This document shows, in pieces, positions 24,307 to 33,446 of a DNA stretch of 64,000 nucleotides (its first letter is position 1; each line of letters starts with the position of its first letter). Location of the stretch: contig JAEZCE010000020.1 in the NCBI GenBank assembly GCA_023429995.1, positions 1-64,000 of the forward strand, written 5' to 3'. This DNA comes from Bacillota bacterium (GTDB lineage Bacteria > Bacillota > UBA4882 > UBA8346). The position numbers and the translations under genes were made by a program. The notes beneath the pieces were generated by a model. The model was not told the origin of the DNA. It saw only the letters and a program-made list of their open reading frames with translations, and searched no databases.

Positions 24307-24876
24307 TCATTTCGAGACCAACGATGAACCGATATCCTTCAAGGCAACGTGCAGTTCTTTCCTTTCATGCGCCGCTCCATTTCGCAAACCGGTAACGACA
24401 GGCACCTCTTTCACATCAAATTCCAGCAACTGAAAACTGTGTTTCGTATAATCAATATAGGGCTGAAACAGGCCGGGATCGGGGTTTCCCTGATTAAACG
24501 TAAGAATCAGCTTTTTTTGGGCGGCATTTTCTTCTTTGAAATACGGGGAGTATCGCGGAGAAAATCGCGCAAACATCCTGTCGACGAATATCTTCGCCTG
24601 GGCAGTCATCTGCATCATGTAAATCGGTGAGCCGAAAACAATGACACCCGCACGATCAATCGCTTCATTAAGTTTCTGCATGTCGTCTTTGATAACACAA
24701 CCCTGATCGCCCTTGTGGCAGCCCCAACAACCCCGGCACGGTTTGATATCAAGATCGCTGATATACCAGACCTGAGTTCCAGCGCCCTGTTCTTTGGCGC
24801 CTTCGAGTATTTTATTGACTATCCAGGCGGTATTGCCTTCACTCCGCGGACTTGCGATAATTCCGATGATATTCAT
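24307..24876 (-). CDS. Flavodoxin-fold NAD(P)H-dependent oxidoreductase 2
   Basis: 189 residues from ATG 24876, which has a perfect AAGGAGG seven bases upstream; a longer reading to 24936 is not supported. FMN loop ASPRSEGNTAWIVNKILEGA, cysteine motif CRGCWGCHKGDQGC near residue 47 and GSPIYMMQMTAQAKIFVDR are typical of the family. Two operator-like palindromes of the MarR type lie just upstream (24,960-25,018). Confidence 0.85.
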   Translation of the reverse strand: MNIIGIIASPRSEGNTAWIVNKILEGAKEQGAGTQVWYISDLDIKPCRGCWGCHKGDQGCVIKDDMQKLNEAIDRAGVIVFGSPIYMMQMTAQAKIFVDRMFARFSPRYSPYFKEENAAQKKLILTFNQGNPDPGLFQPYIDYTKHSFQLLEFDVKEVPVVTGLRNGAAHERKELHVALKDIGSSLVSK

Positions 24877-24959
24877 GGTTTTTCCTCCTTGCAGGTCTGC
24901 TCTGTTTGTAGTTTGTTCTGTACATTGTGTATTCATATAAATGATTCACCTCAAAATTG

Positions 24960-24987
24960 TTATTTTGTTTCCTTGGCAACAAAATAA
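24960..24987. promoter_or_regulatory. MarR-type operator 1
   Basis: A 28-bp palindrome with perfect 10-base arms, TTATTTTGTT and AACAAAATAA, around TCCTTGGC. It stands about 85 bases before the start of the second reductase. The core TTGTTTCCTTGnCAA recurs in the next site. Confidence 0.6.
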
Positions 24988-24997
24988 CAATAACACC

Positions 24998-25018
24998 TTA
25001 TTGTTTCCTTGTCAATAA
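24998..25018. promoter_or_regulatory. MarR-type operator 2
   Basis: TTATTG and CAATAA arms around the same TTTCCTTGT core, 10 bases from operator 1. Shared core and close spacing suggest cooperative binding by a dimeric repressor. Confidence 0.55.
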
Positions 25019-25028
25019 AAAAGAGGAA

Positions 25029-25068
25029 GGCTGCATCATCCGCTGTGTTTCAGCTTTTTGATACAGCC
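25029..25068 (-). terminator. Terminator-like hairpin after marR
   Basis: GGCTGCATCA and TGATACAGCC arms (one mismatch), followed on the reverse strand by TTCCTCTTTTTT. It separates the MarR gene from the two operators, giving the reductases their own promoter region. The 25,069-25,226 interval holds nothing else I can support. Confidence 0.5.
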
Positions 25069-25226
25069 CCGCTAGGAGAGTTATGAAAAACCCTAATTTT
25101 GTCCCCAAATAATTGAACAACTCTTAAAGAAGTGTTATCGCCCATACATATGCGAGGTTCCGCTATAATTGGCCCCATTTTTTGACGAAAGAAATTTATC
25201 ACACCTCTTCTATTGATACACCCCCG

Positions 25227-25721
25227 TTATTCAAAATCATCTCGATTGGTTATATCTAAACCTTGCTTCTTTATCTCTGCATCCAAATGCCTATTATACA
25301 TTTCCACGAAACGAAGCATGATATCATAATGTTCCACGGGTACCTGCTCAAATACGGCTTTATCCCGCTCCCAAAACTCATGGTGTAATTCCTCATGGAC
25401 CTTGAAAATGACTTTCCCTTGCGAGGTTAAGCGAAAATAAATTTCCTTCTTGTTATCCGGCTTCCGGTAGCTCTCAATAAGGCCTTTTTTGATGAGCTTC
25501 TTCGTCAGTTTACTGATGGCGCCCAAAGTCATATATAAGGACTCCGCAAGTTTTGTCACGTTGGAATCTACATTGCTTCCAACGTATTCGATGCAATGGA
25601 TTTCCGAAGCCTTATAAGACTTAAAATCCTCAATTCGTTCTTTTATTTTAACGCTATTCAGCGAATTCATCTTGTTATATAAGTCCCTGAAACCTATCAT
25701 GACCTGTTCTTCTTTGTTCAT
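25227..25721 (-). CDS. MarR family transcriptional regulator
   Basis: 164 residues from ATG 25721, with GGGAGG seven bases upstream. Winged-helix core: CIEYVGSNVDSNVTKLAESL, recognition helix LGAISKLTKKLIKKGLIESY, then the wing RKPDNKKEIYFRLTSQGKVIF with the conserved Asp. Long N- and C-terminal helices would form the dimer. An operator-like site lies just before its gene, and two more precede the reductases, so autorepression and control of the efflux group are likely. No conserved sensing cysteine is apparent in the N-terminal region. Confidence 0.88.
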   Translation of the reverse strand: MNKEEQVMIGFRDLYNKMNSLNSVKIKERIEDFKSYKASEIHCIEYVGSNVDSNVTKLAESLYMTLGAISKLTKKLIKKGLIESYRKPDNKKEIYFRLTSQGKVIFKVHEELHHEFWERDKAVFEQVPVEHYDIMLRFVEMYNRHLDAEIKKQGLDITNRDDFE

Positions 25722-25770
25722 GGCCTGTCCTCCCAACCGTTGGTGCATTAACAATCATTATAATAAACTT

Positions 25771-25788
25771 TTGTTTCTCTTTCAACAA
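25771..25788. promoter_or_regulatory. MarR-type operator 3
   Basis: TTGTTTCTCTTTCAACAA matches the TTGTTTC..TT..CAA core of the two operators near 24,990. It lies about 50 bases before the MarR start codon, where an autoregulatory site is expected. Confidence 0.5.
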
Positions 25789-26082
25789 TGTTAAAGGAAT
25801 TGTTTTTTAAGGGAAATAGGCCAAGACTGCAAATTTGTTCCGTTTGGCCGCTGGAAAGAACTCCCATGTCTATTTCGGTGAAGGTATGGTGTACGAAGCC
25901 GGTTGTTGTCAACCAAGCAATCGCTCCAACGCCAAGCCCTTATAACCACCCAAATGATTTTTCTCTTTTTATTTTTCCCTTTACGGTTTCATTCCCAACA
26001 TCCCCCTATTGAACTGGCCTTTAAATATTTGTAATATTATTTTGTTACGATGTCATATTCTCTCTCGGATGGGGGTGATACG
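25789..26082. other. Interval with no gene supported
   Basis: Between the MarR operator and the amylase start I see no gene with a ribosome site, and no clear consensus promoter or hairpin. Confidence 0.4.
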
Positions 26083-27510
26083 TTGAATAAAACAGGTCTC
26101 GCGAACCAAGATCGGATTGATAGTATCTCACAGCCGCAGGTTTCAACATTACCGCCGGCTTGGGCTTCCCAAGCCGTATTCTATCAGATATTTCCGGAAC
26201 GTTTTTATAACGGTGACCCTACCAATGATCCGGCCCATAAACAATCCTGGGGCGATGAGCCTTCCTGTTTCAACTTTTTTGGAGGCGATTTACAAGGGAT
26301 TATCGCCAAGATTCCCTATTTGAAACAACTGGGTGTTACTTCATTGTATTTGAATCCGGTTTTCGATTCACCATCCAACCATAAATATGATACAAGGGAT
26401 TATTTAAGCATTTCTCCTGAATTCGGCGATGTTTGGACCTTTAAAAGTTTGGTCGAACAATTGCACCGGGCGGGGATCCGGGTTATTATCGACGGAGTAT
26501 TTAATCACACCGGCGACAGTTTTTGGGCTTTCCAGGATATTATGAAACATGGCGCCTGCTCGCGTTTTAAAGATTGGTATCATTGCAAAGAGTTTCCGAT
26601 TCGTCAAAACCCGCCCAATTACGAAAGCTGGTGGAATTTCGGGTCTCTACCGAAACTCAATCACCAGAATCCGGAAGTGGTCCATTATCTGTTGAAGGTA
26701 GTGGCATTTTGGACCAGTCTCGGGATTGACGGCTGGCGGCTTGATGTTCCCAATGAAGTCCACATGGATTTCTGGCGGATTTTCAGAAAACTGGTCAAAT
26801 CAATCAATCCCGAAGCTTTTATTGTAGGGGAGATTTGGGATCAACCTTTTGATTGGCTAAGAGGAGATACTTGTGACGCGGTGATGAATTACCGGTGGCG
26901 TGATGCGGTGATTCGATATTTTGCACAAGGACAACTATCCGCGGAACAGTTTCGGATGGAATTAACCGCCAACCGATCCAATCTGCCATGGGAATATATT
27001 ATCAGCGCTTATAATTTGTTGAGCAGTCATGATACACCCCGGTTTTTAACTTTATGCGGTGAAGACAAGAAGAAATACTTGGCCGCAACGGCATTTCAGT
27101 TTGCTTACCCCGGAATTCCGGCCTTATATTATGGGGATGAAATTGGAATGACGGGCGGTAAAGATCCGGAGTGCCGGAAAACAATGAAATGGTCTGAAAA
27201 TGAACAGGATCAATCCTTACTCAAAGGGATCGAAGAACTGGTTCAAATGCGTAAACAGTATCAATCGCTACAAAGCGGTTCTTATCATGATTTGTATTTG
27301 GGAGAAGGCGTTTTCGGGTTTGTTCGTAGCGGAAAAAAAGAACAAATTCTGGCTTGTTTCAATATGAGCCATGAACAATGCCGTTGCATCGAAGTGCCCC
27401 GGGAATGGAGCAGCGATTGGGAACCCATTTACTCTCTCGGTTGCAGTTTATCACGGCTTAGTTATCCGGAAATCCCCCCCTTAGGGGTGAGGATATTTAA
27501 AAGAGGGTAG
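26083..27510 (+). CDS. GH13 alpha-amylase family glycoside hydrolase
   Basis: About 475 residues from TTG 26083, five bases after GGGGGTG; an ATG at 26050 lacks a site. (Beta/alpha)8 barrel with the GH13 conserved regions: GVFNHTGDSFW (region I), GIDGWRLDVPNEV with the nucleophile Asp near residue 221, VGEIWDQP with the acid/base Glu near 250, and LLSSHDTPR with the third Asp near 316. Order and motifs are like neopullulanases or cyclomaltodextrinases, but the N-terminal CBM34 domain of that group is absent. No signal peptide, so it probably acts on imported maltodextrins in the cytoplasm. Confidence 0.88.
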   Translation: MNKTGLANQDRIDSISQPQVSTLPPAWASQAVFYQIFPERFYNGDPTNDPAHKQSWGDEPSCFNFFGGDLQGIIAKIPYLKQLGVTSLYLNPVFDSPSNHKYDTRDYLSISPEFGDVWTFKSLVEQLHRAGIRVIIDGVFNHTGDSFWAFQDIMKHGACSRFKDWYHCKEFPIRQNPPNYESWWNFGSLPKLNHQNPEVVHYLLKVVAFWTSLGIDGWRLDVPNEVHMDFWRIFRKLVKSINPEAFIVGEIWDQPFDWLRGDTCDAVMNYRWRDAVIRYFAQGQLSAEQFRMELTANRSNLPWEYIISAYNLLSSHDTPRFLTLCGEDKKKYLAATAFQFAYPGIPALYYGDEIGMTGGKDPECRKTMKWSENEQDQSLLKGIEELVQMRKQYQSLQSGSYHDLYLGEGVFGFVRSGKKEQILACFNMSHEQCRCIEVPREWSSDWEPIYSLGCSLSRLSYPEIPPLGVRIFKRG

Positions 27511-27666
27511 GTTAAAACAGTTATTGGTTATTAGTTTCTAGGCTTTGCTTTCACTCAAAGAAATAAATAAAGAAATTCAACAGCGATTATCCTTGAATGA
27601 ATCAAAAGCTGATGTGATGTGGATGTAAACGAAGAGGCTGTCTACAAAGTAATTTGGAGTCAATAA

Positions 27667-27714
27667 GGGGCTGTCCCAAAAAAAATTAAATTTTTTTTGG
27701 AGCAGCTCTTTTTA
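27667..27714 (+). terminator. Long hairpin terminator after the amylase region
   Basis: GCTG..CCAAAAAAAATT pairs with AATTTTTTTTGG..CAGC, followed by TCTTTTT. It isolates the next operon. A related GGCTGTCTACAAAG sequence lies 30 bases earlier. The ends resemble those of small mobile elements. Confidence 0.75.
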
Positions 27715-27729
27715 TTAGGTGACATGATA

Positions 27730-27758
27730 TTGACATCATTACCGGTCAGGGATATAAT
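27730..27758 (+). promoter_or_regulatory. Consensus sigma-A promoter of the permease/hydantoinase operon
   Basis: TTGACA (27730-27735), 17 bases, TATAAT (27753-27758): a perfect match to the consensus. The leader is about 100 bases long. High basal strength suggests that control is by repression or at the RNA level. Confidence 0.85.
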
Positions 27759-27866
27759 TATAATAGTTATTATAAGTATTAAAATAATAGTAAAACATTG
27801 GAAGTTGGAGGCGATGAATTTTTAAATAACTGTTGAATGAAAGTTGCTAAAATTAAAGGGGGTTGA

Positions 27867-29186
27867 ATGTTAATGGTAGTATCGATTTTTATTTTAGTAC
27901 TTTTTTTGGTTGTTGCTTTATTGATGGTGACGCGGAAATTGCCGACTATTTTAGCCTTACCGTTATTAGCAATCGGAGTAGCCGCTATCGCCGGAGTGTC
28001 ATTAATTTCCGTCGGCAAGGACGGAACCGATATGGGAATTTTAAGTTATGTTGTTCAAGGCGGGGCTACTAAATTAGGCGTCGCTTATTGTGCGGTTATT
28101 TTAGGAGCCTGGCTCGGTCAATTGATGAACCAAACCGGTATTTCTAAAACAATCATTAAGGCCGCCGCTGAATTAGGCGGAGACCGCCCGTTTTTAGTAA
28201 CCATTCTGGTTACAATCGCTGTATCCTTGCTCTTCACCACGATTGACGGTATTGGTGCCGTGATCATGATTGCAACAATTGCAATGCCGATTATGATATC
28301 GGTTGGAGTCCCGGCCATTACCGCGGCCTGTATGTTCATATTTGCCATGGCCACCGGTGGAATCATCAATATGTCCAACTGGGCTTTTTATACGACAGCC
28401 ACTGGAGTCCAACAATCTCAAGTACAAGCATTCGCTGTCACCATGGCGGTATTGACGGGAGTCACCGCTCTTATCTTTGCTATTGTTGAATTTAAGGGGT
28501 CCGGCATTAAATTTTCGTGGGCTGTCCACGCAAGTCCTGAGACAAGCCAAACAGAGTTTAACAAGGCGCCCTTGCTTTCATTATTCACACCCTTGATTCC
28601 GATTGTAATGGTGATTCTATTAAAATGGCCCATTTTATCAGCGTTTTTGGCTGGCCTTCTTTGGTGCTTTTTGACGGTTTATCTGTTTTCGCCGAAAAAA
28701 GATTTGCAAAAGCTGCTTTCAGTTTTAACAAAATCGGCTTTTGAAGGCGTGACCGACAGTGCACCGGCAGTTCTTTTAATGATTGGAATCGGAATGGTCC
28801 TCAATTCATTTATGCATCCCCAAGTTGCCCAAAGTATTAGTCCATTCTTAAAAGTAATCATCCCGAGCAATCCCATTATATATGTGATCTTTTTTGCCAT
28901 CTTAGCACCTTTGGCGCTATATCGCGGGCCTTTAAATATGTGGGGACTCGGTAGTGGTGTTGCCGCTGTCATTATTGGTTTGAATGTTTTACCGGCACCG
29001 GCAGTATTTAGTGCATTTTTGTCAACCGAAAGGGTTCAATCCATTGGCGATCCCACCAATACCCATAACGTTTGGTTTGCAAATTATGTGGGTACCGATG
29101 TTAATAAAATTCTGCTCAAAGTCTTACCGTACATCTGGTCTTTGGCATTAGTCGGATTGATTATTGCTGCTTTTATGTGGTTTTAA
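27867..29186 (+). CDS. Ion-transporter superfamily permease (GntP/CitMHS/DcuC-like)
   Basis: 439 residues with 11-12 hydrophobic helices and no soluble domain. Features of the IT superfamily include the paired re-entrant motifs: TTIDGIGAVIMIATIAMPI in the first half, and ALYRGPLNMWGLGSG with RVQSIGDPTNTHN in the second. Such carriers move organic acids with H+ or Na+. The next gene encodes a hydantoinase/oxoprolinase-type enzyme, so a lactam or organic-acid substrate is plausible. The start is ATG 27867 (AAGGGGG four bases upstream) or the ATG two codons later, with better spacing. Confidence 0.75.
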   Translation: MLMVVSIFILVLFLVVALLMVTRKLPTILALPLLAIGVAAIAGVSLISVGKDGTDMGILSYVVQGGATKLGVAYCAVILGAWLGQLMNQTGISKTIIKAAAELGGDRPFLVTILVTIAVSLLFTTIDGIGAVIMIATIAMPIMISVGVPAITAACMFIFAMATGGIINMSNWAFYTTATGVQQSQVQAFAVTMAVLTGVTALIFAIVEFKGSGIKFSWAVHASPETSQTEFNKAPLLSLFTPLIPIVMVILLKWPILSAFLAGLLWCFLTVYLFSPKKDLQKLLSVLTKSAFEGVTDSAPAVLLMIGIGMVLNSFMHPQVAQSISPFLKVIIPSNPIIYVIFFAILAPLALYRGPLNMWGLGSGVAAVIIGLNVLPAPAVFSAFLSTERVQSIGDPTNTHNVWFANYVGTDVNKILLKVLPYIWSLALVGLIIAAFMWF

Positions 29187-29242
29187 TCTTTTATTTGTCA
29201 CATATTCGCTTGTTTAAAAAACAGAGTTTTAAAATGAACAGA

Positions 29243-29280
29243 GATAGGATATTTAGTGATGGATGGCTAAATATCCTATC
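29243..29280 (+). promoter_or_regulatory. 14-bp perfect hairpin between permease and hydantoinase genes
   Basis: GATAGGATATTTAG (29243-29256) and CTAAATATCCTATC (29267-29280) flank the loop TGATGGATGG. No T run follows. It could be an operator palindrome or an mRNA-processing/stability stem that sets different levels of the two proteins. Confidence 0.6.
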
Positions 29281-29311
29281 CTGCCAAGAATTAGGATATG
29301 GGGTATAACGA

Positions 29312-31459
29312 ATGAAATATAGAATCGGAATCGATGTCGGAGGAACATTTACCGATGCAGTCCTTATTGATGATCAAACTTATGAACTGGTTGGTACGTT
29401 AAAACTTCCGACCACTCATTTTGCACAGCAAGGTGTGGCTGCCGGAATTGTAGGCGTTATTCGTGGTGCCATCGAAAAGTATAATATTAATCCCGAGGAT
29501 ATTGTATTTATTGCCCATGGTACAACACAAGCCACCAACGCATTATTGGAAGGCGATGTAGTACCGGTCGGGGTGATTGGAATGGGCCGCGGGAAAATGG
29601 AAGAATTAAAAGCCAAAAATGATACGCAAGTGGGCGATATTGAGCTGGCTCCCGGTAAATTTTTAAAAACTCATCATCGTTATCTGGATACCACGAAGGA
29701 TAGTGACTGTGAACAAGTTATTCGCGAATTCGCAAATTTGGGCTGTCAAGTGATTGTTGCCAGCGCTGCTTTCTCGGTAGATGATCCGTCTGCAGAGTTG
29801 GCGGTAATGAAAAAAACAACGCTATTGGGGATTCCCAGCGCAGGCAGCCATGAAATATCAAAACTCTATGGTTTAAAGATCCGGACTCGTACAGCTGCCA
29901 TTAATGCCAGCATTTTGCCAAAGATGATGGAGACAGCCGATATGACGGAGGCCAGCGTTCAAAAAAGCGGAATTAAGGCGCCGCTAATGATCATGCGTTG
30001 TGACGGCGGAGTCATGGATATCAATGAGGTTCGGAAACGGCCGATTTTCACCATGCTTTCCGGTCCGGCTGCTGGGGTAGCAGGCGCTTTGATGTATGAA
30101 AAGATTTCCAATGGAATCTTTTTAGAAGTTGGTGGGACAAGTACTGACATTTCGGTGATCAAAAACGGCAAAGTTATGGTGGAGTATGCTGAAGTGGGCG
30201 GACACAAAACCTACCTAAATTCTTTAGATGTCCGGACAGTTGGAATAGCCGGGGGAAGTATGGTTCGGATTGGCGCAGGCGGAGTTGTAGATGTAGGACC
30301 CCGTAGTGCTCATATCGCAGGATTAGGATATACCGTCTATGCTGATCCCGCGGAAATTACGGACCCGGAAATCTCTTTGTTTCAACCCCGTCCCGGCGAC
30401 CCGGAAGATTATGCCACTATAAAATGCGGTAATGGGAAAAAATATGCGATCACGGTTTCTTGTGCCGCTAATATCTTGGGTTTCGTCAAACCCACTCATT
30501 ATGCATATGGATCTAAAGAAGCGGCTGTGAAGGCTTTTGTTCCCTTTGCAGAACGTTTCGGGATCACTGTGGAAGACTTTGCCAGACAAATTATGGATAA
30601 GGCTTCTCAAAAAAATGAAACCGTCCTTAAGCAACTATTGATCGATTATCAATTACAGCCGGAAGAGGTAACCCTGGTTGGCGGAGGTGGAGGCGCCGCA
30701 GCCATCGTCCCTTATTTGGCTCACTATATGGGACTAGAACACCGGATTGCCAAAAATGCCGAGGTTATTTCGCCGATTGGAGTCGCCTTGGCTATGGTCC
30801 GTGATGTTGTGGAACGAACAATTGCCAATCCAACCGACGCTGATATTTTAAAAGTAAGGAAAGAAGCTGAACAGGCGGCTATTCAGTCTGGGGCAGCCCC
30901 TGGTGCGGTAGAAATTCATGTGGAAGTCGATACGCAAAGAAGTATTGTAAGAGCTATTGCAACCGGCACCACCGAATTGCGTTCTAAAAATCTAATGCAA
31001 CAAAAGCTTTCGGAAGATGAAATTAAGACGATTGCAGCCAAATCTATGGGTATCGCCCCGGAATGTGTCCAAACCAGTGGCAGTACGGGGGATATTTATA
31101 TTATCCATGGACATTCCGAAGTTAAAAAATGTTGGGGTTTATTTACGAAAGTCAGCCAACCTCTTCGGGTCATTGATAATGAAGGAGTCATCCGTCTCCA
31201 AAAAAATCAAGGTGAAGTATTCAAATTAGCCGTTGCTGATTTTAAAAATCAATTGACTCAAGTTGTTAACGACTGTGTATCTTATAGTGACGGAGGAAAA
31301 GAAGTGCCCGATGTCTTCGTTTTCTATGGCAAGAAAATCATTGATTTGTCGGGACTCATTGATGTAAACCAAATTGCAGCTGTTGCCAATGTTGAAATTG
31401 AGGGAATTCCTGATCATCAGGCAATCTATGCGTTGGTTTGCAAGAAAAATGCTCGTTAA
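29312..31459 (+). CDS. Hydantoinase/oxoprolinase A-type ATPase
   Basis: 715 residues. HyuA/OplA-N family with ASKHA-type phosphate-binding motif RIGIDVGGTFTDAVLID at the start, the Hydant_A core (AHGTTQATNALLEGDVVPVG; LSGPAAGVAGALMY; LEVGGTSTDISVI) and a late VGGGGGAAAIVPYLA segment. Known members hydrolyse cyclic amides such as 5-oxoproline, N-methylhydantoin or (with carboxylation) ketones, using ATP, mostly together with a B subunit. No B-subunit gene is present in the window, so this protein either acts alone or with partners encoded elsewhere. It is well translated (GGGG before ATG). Confidence 0.88.
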   Translation: MKYRIGIDVGGTFTDAVLIDDQTYELVGTLKLPTTHFAQQGVAAGIVGVIRGAIEKYNINPEDIVFIAHGTTQATNALLEGDVVPVGVIGMGRGKMEELKAKNDTQVGDIELAPGKFLKTHHRYLDTTKDSDCEQVIREFANLGCQVIVASAAFSVDDPSAELAVMKKTTLLGIPSAGSHEISKLYGLKIRTRTAAINASILPKMMETADMTEASVQKSGIKAPLMIMRCDGGVMDINEVRKRPIFTMLSGPAAGVAGALMYEKISNGIFLEVGGTSTDISVIKNGKVMVEYAEVGGHKTYLNSLDVRTVGIAGGSMVRIGAGGVVDVGPRSAHIAGLGYTVYADPAEITDPEISLFQPRPGDPEDYATIKCGNGKKYAITVSCAANILGFVKPTHYAYGSKEAAVKAFVPFAERFGITVEDFARQIMDKASQKNETVLKQLLIDYQLQPEEVTLVGGGGGAAAIVPYLAHYMGLEHRIAKNAEVISPIGVALAMVRDVVERTIANPTDADILKVRKEAEQAAIQSGAAPGAVEIHVEVDTQRSIVRAIATGTTELRSKNLMQQKLSEDEIKTIAAKSMGIAPECVQTSGSTGDIYIIHGHSEVKKCWGLFTKVSQPLRVIDNEGVIRLQKNQGEVFKLAVADFKNQLTQVVNDCVSYSDGGKEVPDVFVFYGKKIIDLSGLIDVNQIAAVANVEIEGIPDHQAIYALVCKKNAR

Positions 31460-31490
31460 CAATCCAGAAAAGAGATGTTATAGTAAAGGG

Positions 31491-32066
31491 ATGGAAAAAT
31501 TTTTTGGTAGCCGCTATGAATTAGGTTTGTATGAGCTTAGGAATGATCTGCTGTTTTCAAAAATACCGGCGGATCGTTATCCGCAGCTCATTAATAAGGC
31601 ATGGGAAATAGGCAATGATACGGCTCGGAAGTATTTTGCTCAATACGGCACCAATAATCCAGAACAACTGGTTTGCGAATTAGGATTGATCCTGACCGAA
31701 AAAGAGCAGGGATTCGTGGATCCGCAATATCGAATTTGCAGCGAATATTATAGTAATCCGCGCCAAATTATTCTTTACACCGACACGATTGGCGCGGAAC
31801 TGGAAAAACTATGGGCTAAGGGCTTTCATAAGTATCATGATTATGCCTCAATCCGGTCGCTTTTTATCGTCCATGAAATTTTCCATCATATCGAATGCCA
31901 TGATATTGGCCTTACATCTAAAAAAGAGAAACTAGCGGTTTTTAAATGGGGCCCTTTTCACATTACTTCGGGAATTCGGGCATTATCGGAGATCGGGGCC
32001 CACGCATTCACCAAAGCTTTGTTAAATTTGGAGGAGGAGGAAACGGATAATGAACCATCATTATGA
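31491..32066 (+). CDS. Putative zinc-dependent HExxH protein, unknown family
   Basis: About 191 residues from ATG 31491; an ATG at 31449, overlapping the previous gene, is an alternative, and neither has a well-spaced ribosome site. The key feature is FIVHEIFHHIECHD near residue 128: an HExxHH zincin-type motif. Then, about 35 residues later, ALSEIGAHAF could supply a third (Glu or His) ligand as in gluzincins. No signal peptide, so a cytoplasmic enzyme is expected. It overlaps the next gene by 17 bases and is clearly co-transcribed with the hydantoinase. I do not recognise the family. Confidence 0.65.
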   Translation: MEKFFGSRYELGLYELRNDLLFSKIPADRYPQLINKAWEIGNDTARKYFAQYGTNNPEQLVCELGLILTEKEQGFVDPQYRICSEYYSNPRQIILYTDTIGAELEKLWAKGFHKYHDYASIRSLFIVHEIFHHIECHDIGLTSKKEKLAVFKWGPFHITSGIRALSEIGAHAFTKALLNLEEEETDNEPSL

Positions 32067-33402
32067 TGTCATTATTGTGGGTGGGGGCGTTTCAGGGGCT
32101 ATTGCCGGCATCGCCAGCGCTAGGCTTGGAGCCAAGACACTGGTCATTGAAAAAATGGGATTTTTAGGCGGTATGCTAACTGCGGGCGGCGTTGGCCCGA
32201 TGATGACGTTTCATGCAGGTTCTGTTCAGGTGGTACGGGGTGTTGCCGCCGAGGTGGTCGAAAAGTTACAGCAAATGGGCGGTTCTACCGGACATATCGT
32301 GGATAGCACGGGTTATACATATACCGTGACTCCCTTTGATTGCGAACTCTTGAAACACGTTCTGGAAAAGATGTATTTGGATGCGGGTGGACAAGTTATT
32401 TATCATAGCTTTTTCTGTGATGTTAAGGTACCCGCTGGCAAAATTAACAATATAATGGTGGCAACCAAATCCGGATTTTTGGAACTTACAGCCTCTGTCT
32501 TTATTGATGCCAGTGGTGACGGAGATCTGGCTGCATGGGCCGGTGTTCCTTTTTTGCTGGGGCGTCCGGAAGATCATCTATGTCAGCCGGTGACTATGAA
32601 TTTTAAATTGACCCAGGTTGATATCGGAAAAATCAAAAACTATATTCGCAGCCACCCGGCTGAATTTCCGGAAGCCAAAATCGAACTGATCGACCAAGCA
32701 TCGCGGCTTTCCGTAGGGGGCTTTACGGAAATCATGGCCACCGGAAGAAAAAATAAAGAAATTACCTTCAGCCGTGAATGTGTTCAATTTTTTGAGACCA
32801 ATAATCCGGGGGAAGTTATTATGAATACCACCCGGATTCAGAAAGTCAATCCAACCGATGTATGGGAGCTATCCCGGGCTGAAGTCGAGGGACGCCGGCA
32901 AGTGCTGGAACTTTTCGAATTCATGAAGCACAGGGTACCGGGGTTTGAGAACGCCATTTTAATTGGCAGCGGACCCAATATCGGAGTCCGCGAGTCCCGG
33001 AAAATCGAAGGCCGATATATTGTAACCGCCAACGATTTGCTGGAACAAAAAACTTTCGAGGATGAAATCGCTTGCGGCGGATATCCGGTGGATGTTCATA
33101 GCCCTGACGGAGAAGGAACGAATTCGCGTCATTTAAAATGGGGTGCGGTTTATGGCATTCCATACCGCTGTCTGGTGAATGAACAGATATCCAATTTGAT
33201 TAATGTGGGCCGCTGTATATCGGTGACTCATGAAGCATGTGCTGCCATCAGGGTTTCTCCTATTGCTATGGCCATAGGTCAGGCCGGTGGAACCGCCGCC
33301 GCCTTATCCACTCAAAAGCAGTGCGAGGCGGCCAATCTACCCTATGCTCCTTTACGGGAACAATTATTACGCGATAAGGTATTTTTACGTTCCCATTCGT
33401 AA
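32050..33402 (+). CDS. FAD-dependent oxidoreductase (FAD_oxidored family)
   Basis: 450 residues. N-terminal FAD-binding Rossmann motif YDVIIVGGGVSGAIAGIASARLG, with the acidic strand-2 end at VIEKMGFLGGMLTAGG, typical of the FAD-dependent proteins often found in carbohydrate and amino acid catabolic clusters. A GDGDLAAWAG segment (FAD contact) and C-terminal CISVTHEACAAIRVSPIAMAIGQAGG complete the family pattern. Substrate unknown; an amine or hydroxy acid intermediate of the operon is likely. Overlaps the HExxH gene. Confidence 0.8.
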   Translation: MNHHYDVIIVGGGVSGAIAGIASARLGAKTLVIEKMGFLGGMLTAGGVGPMMTFHAGSVQVVRGVAAEVVEKLQQMGGSTGHIVDSTGYTYTVTPFDCELLKHVLEKMYLDAGGQVIYHSFFCDVKVPAGKINNIMVATKSGFLELTASVFIDASGDGDLAAWAGVPFLLGRPEDHLCQPVTMNFKLTQVDIGKIKNYIRSHPAEFPEAKIELIDQASRLSVGGFTEIMATGRKNKEITFSRECVQFFETNNPGEVIMNTTRIQKVNPTDVWELSRAEVEGRRQVLELFEFMKHRVPGFENAILIGSGPNIGVRESRKIEGRYIVTANDLLEQKTFEDEIACGGYPVDVHSPDGEGTNSRHLKWGAVYGIPYRCLVNEQISNLINVGRCISVTHEACAAIRVSPIAMAIGQAGGTAAALSTQKQCEAANLPYAPLREQLLRDKVFLRSHS

Positions 33403-33446
33403 TAGGCGCTATGGGGCCGGGTGAATATTAAAAAAGGGATTGGAAA

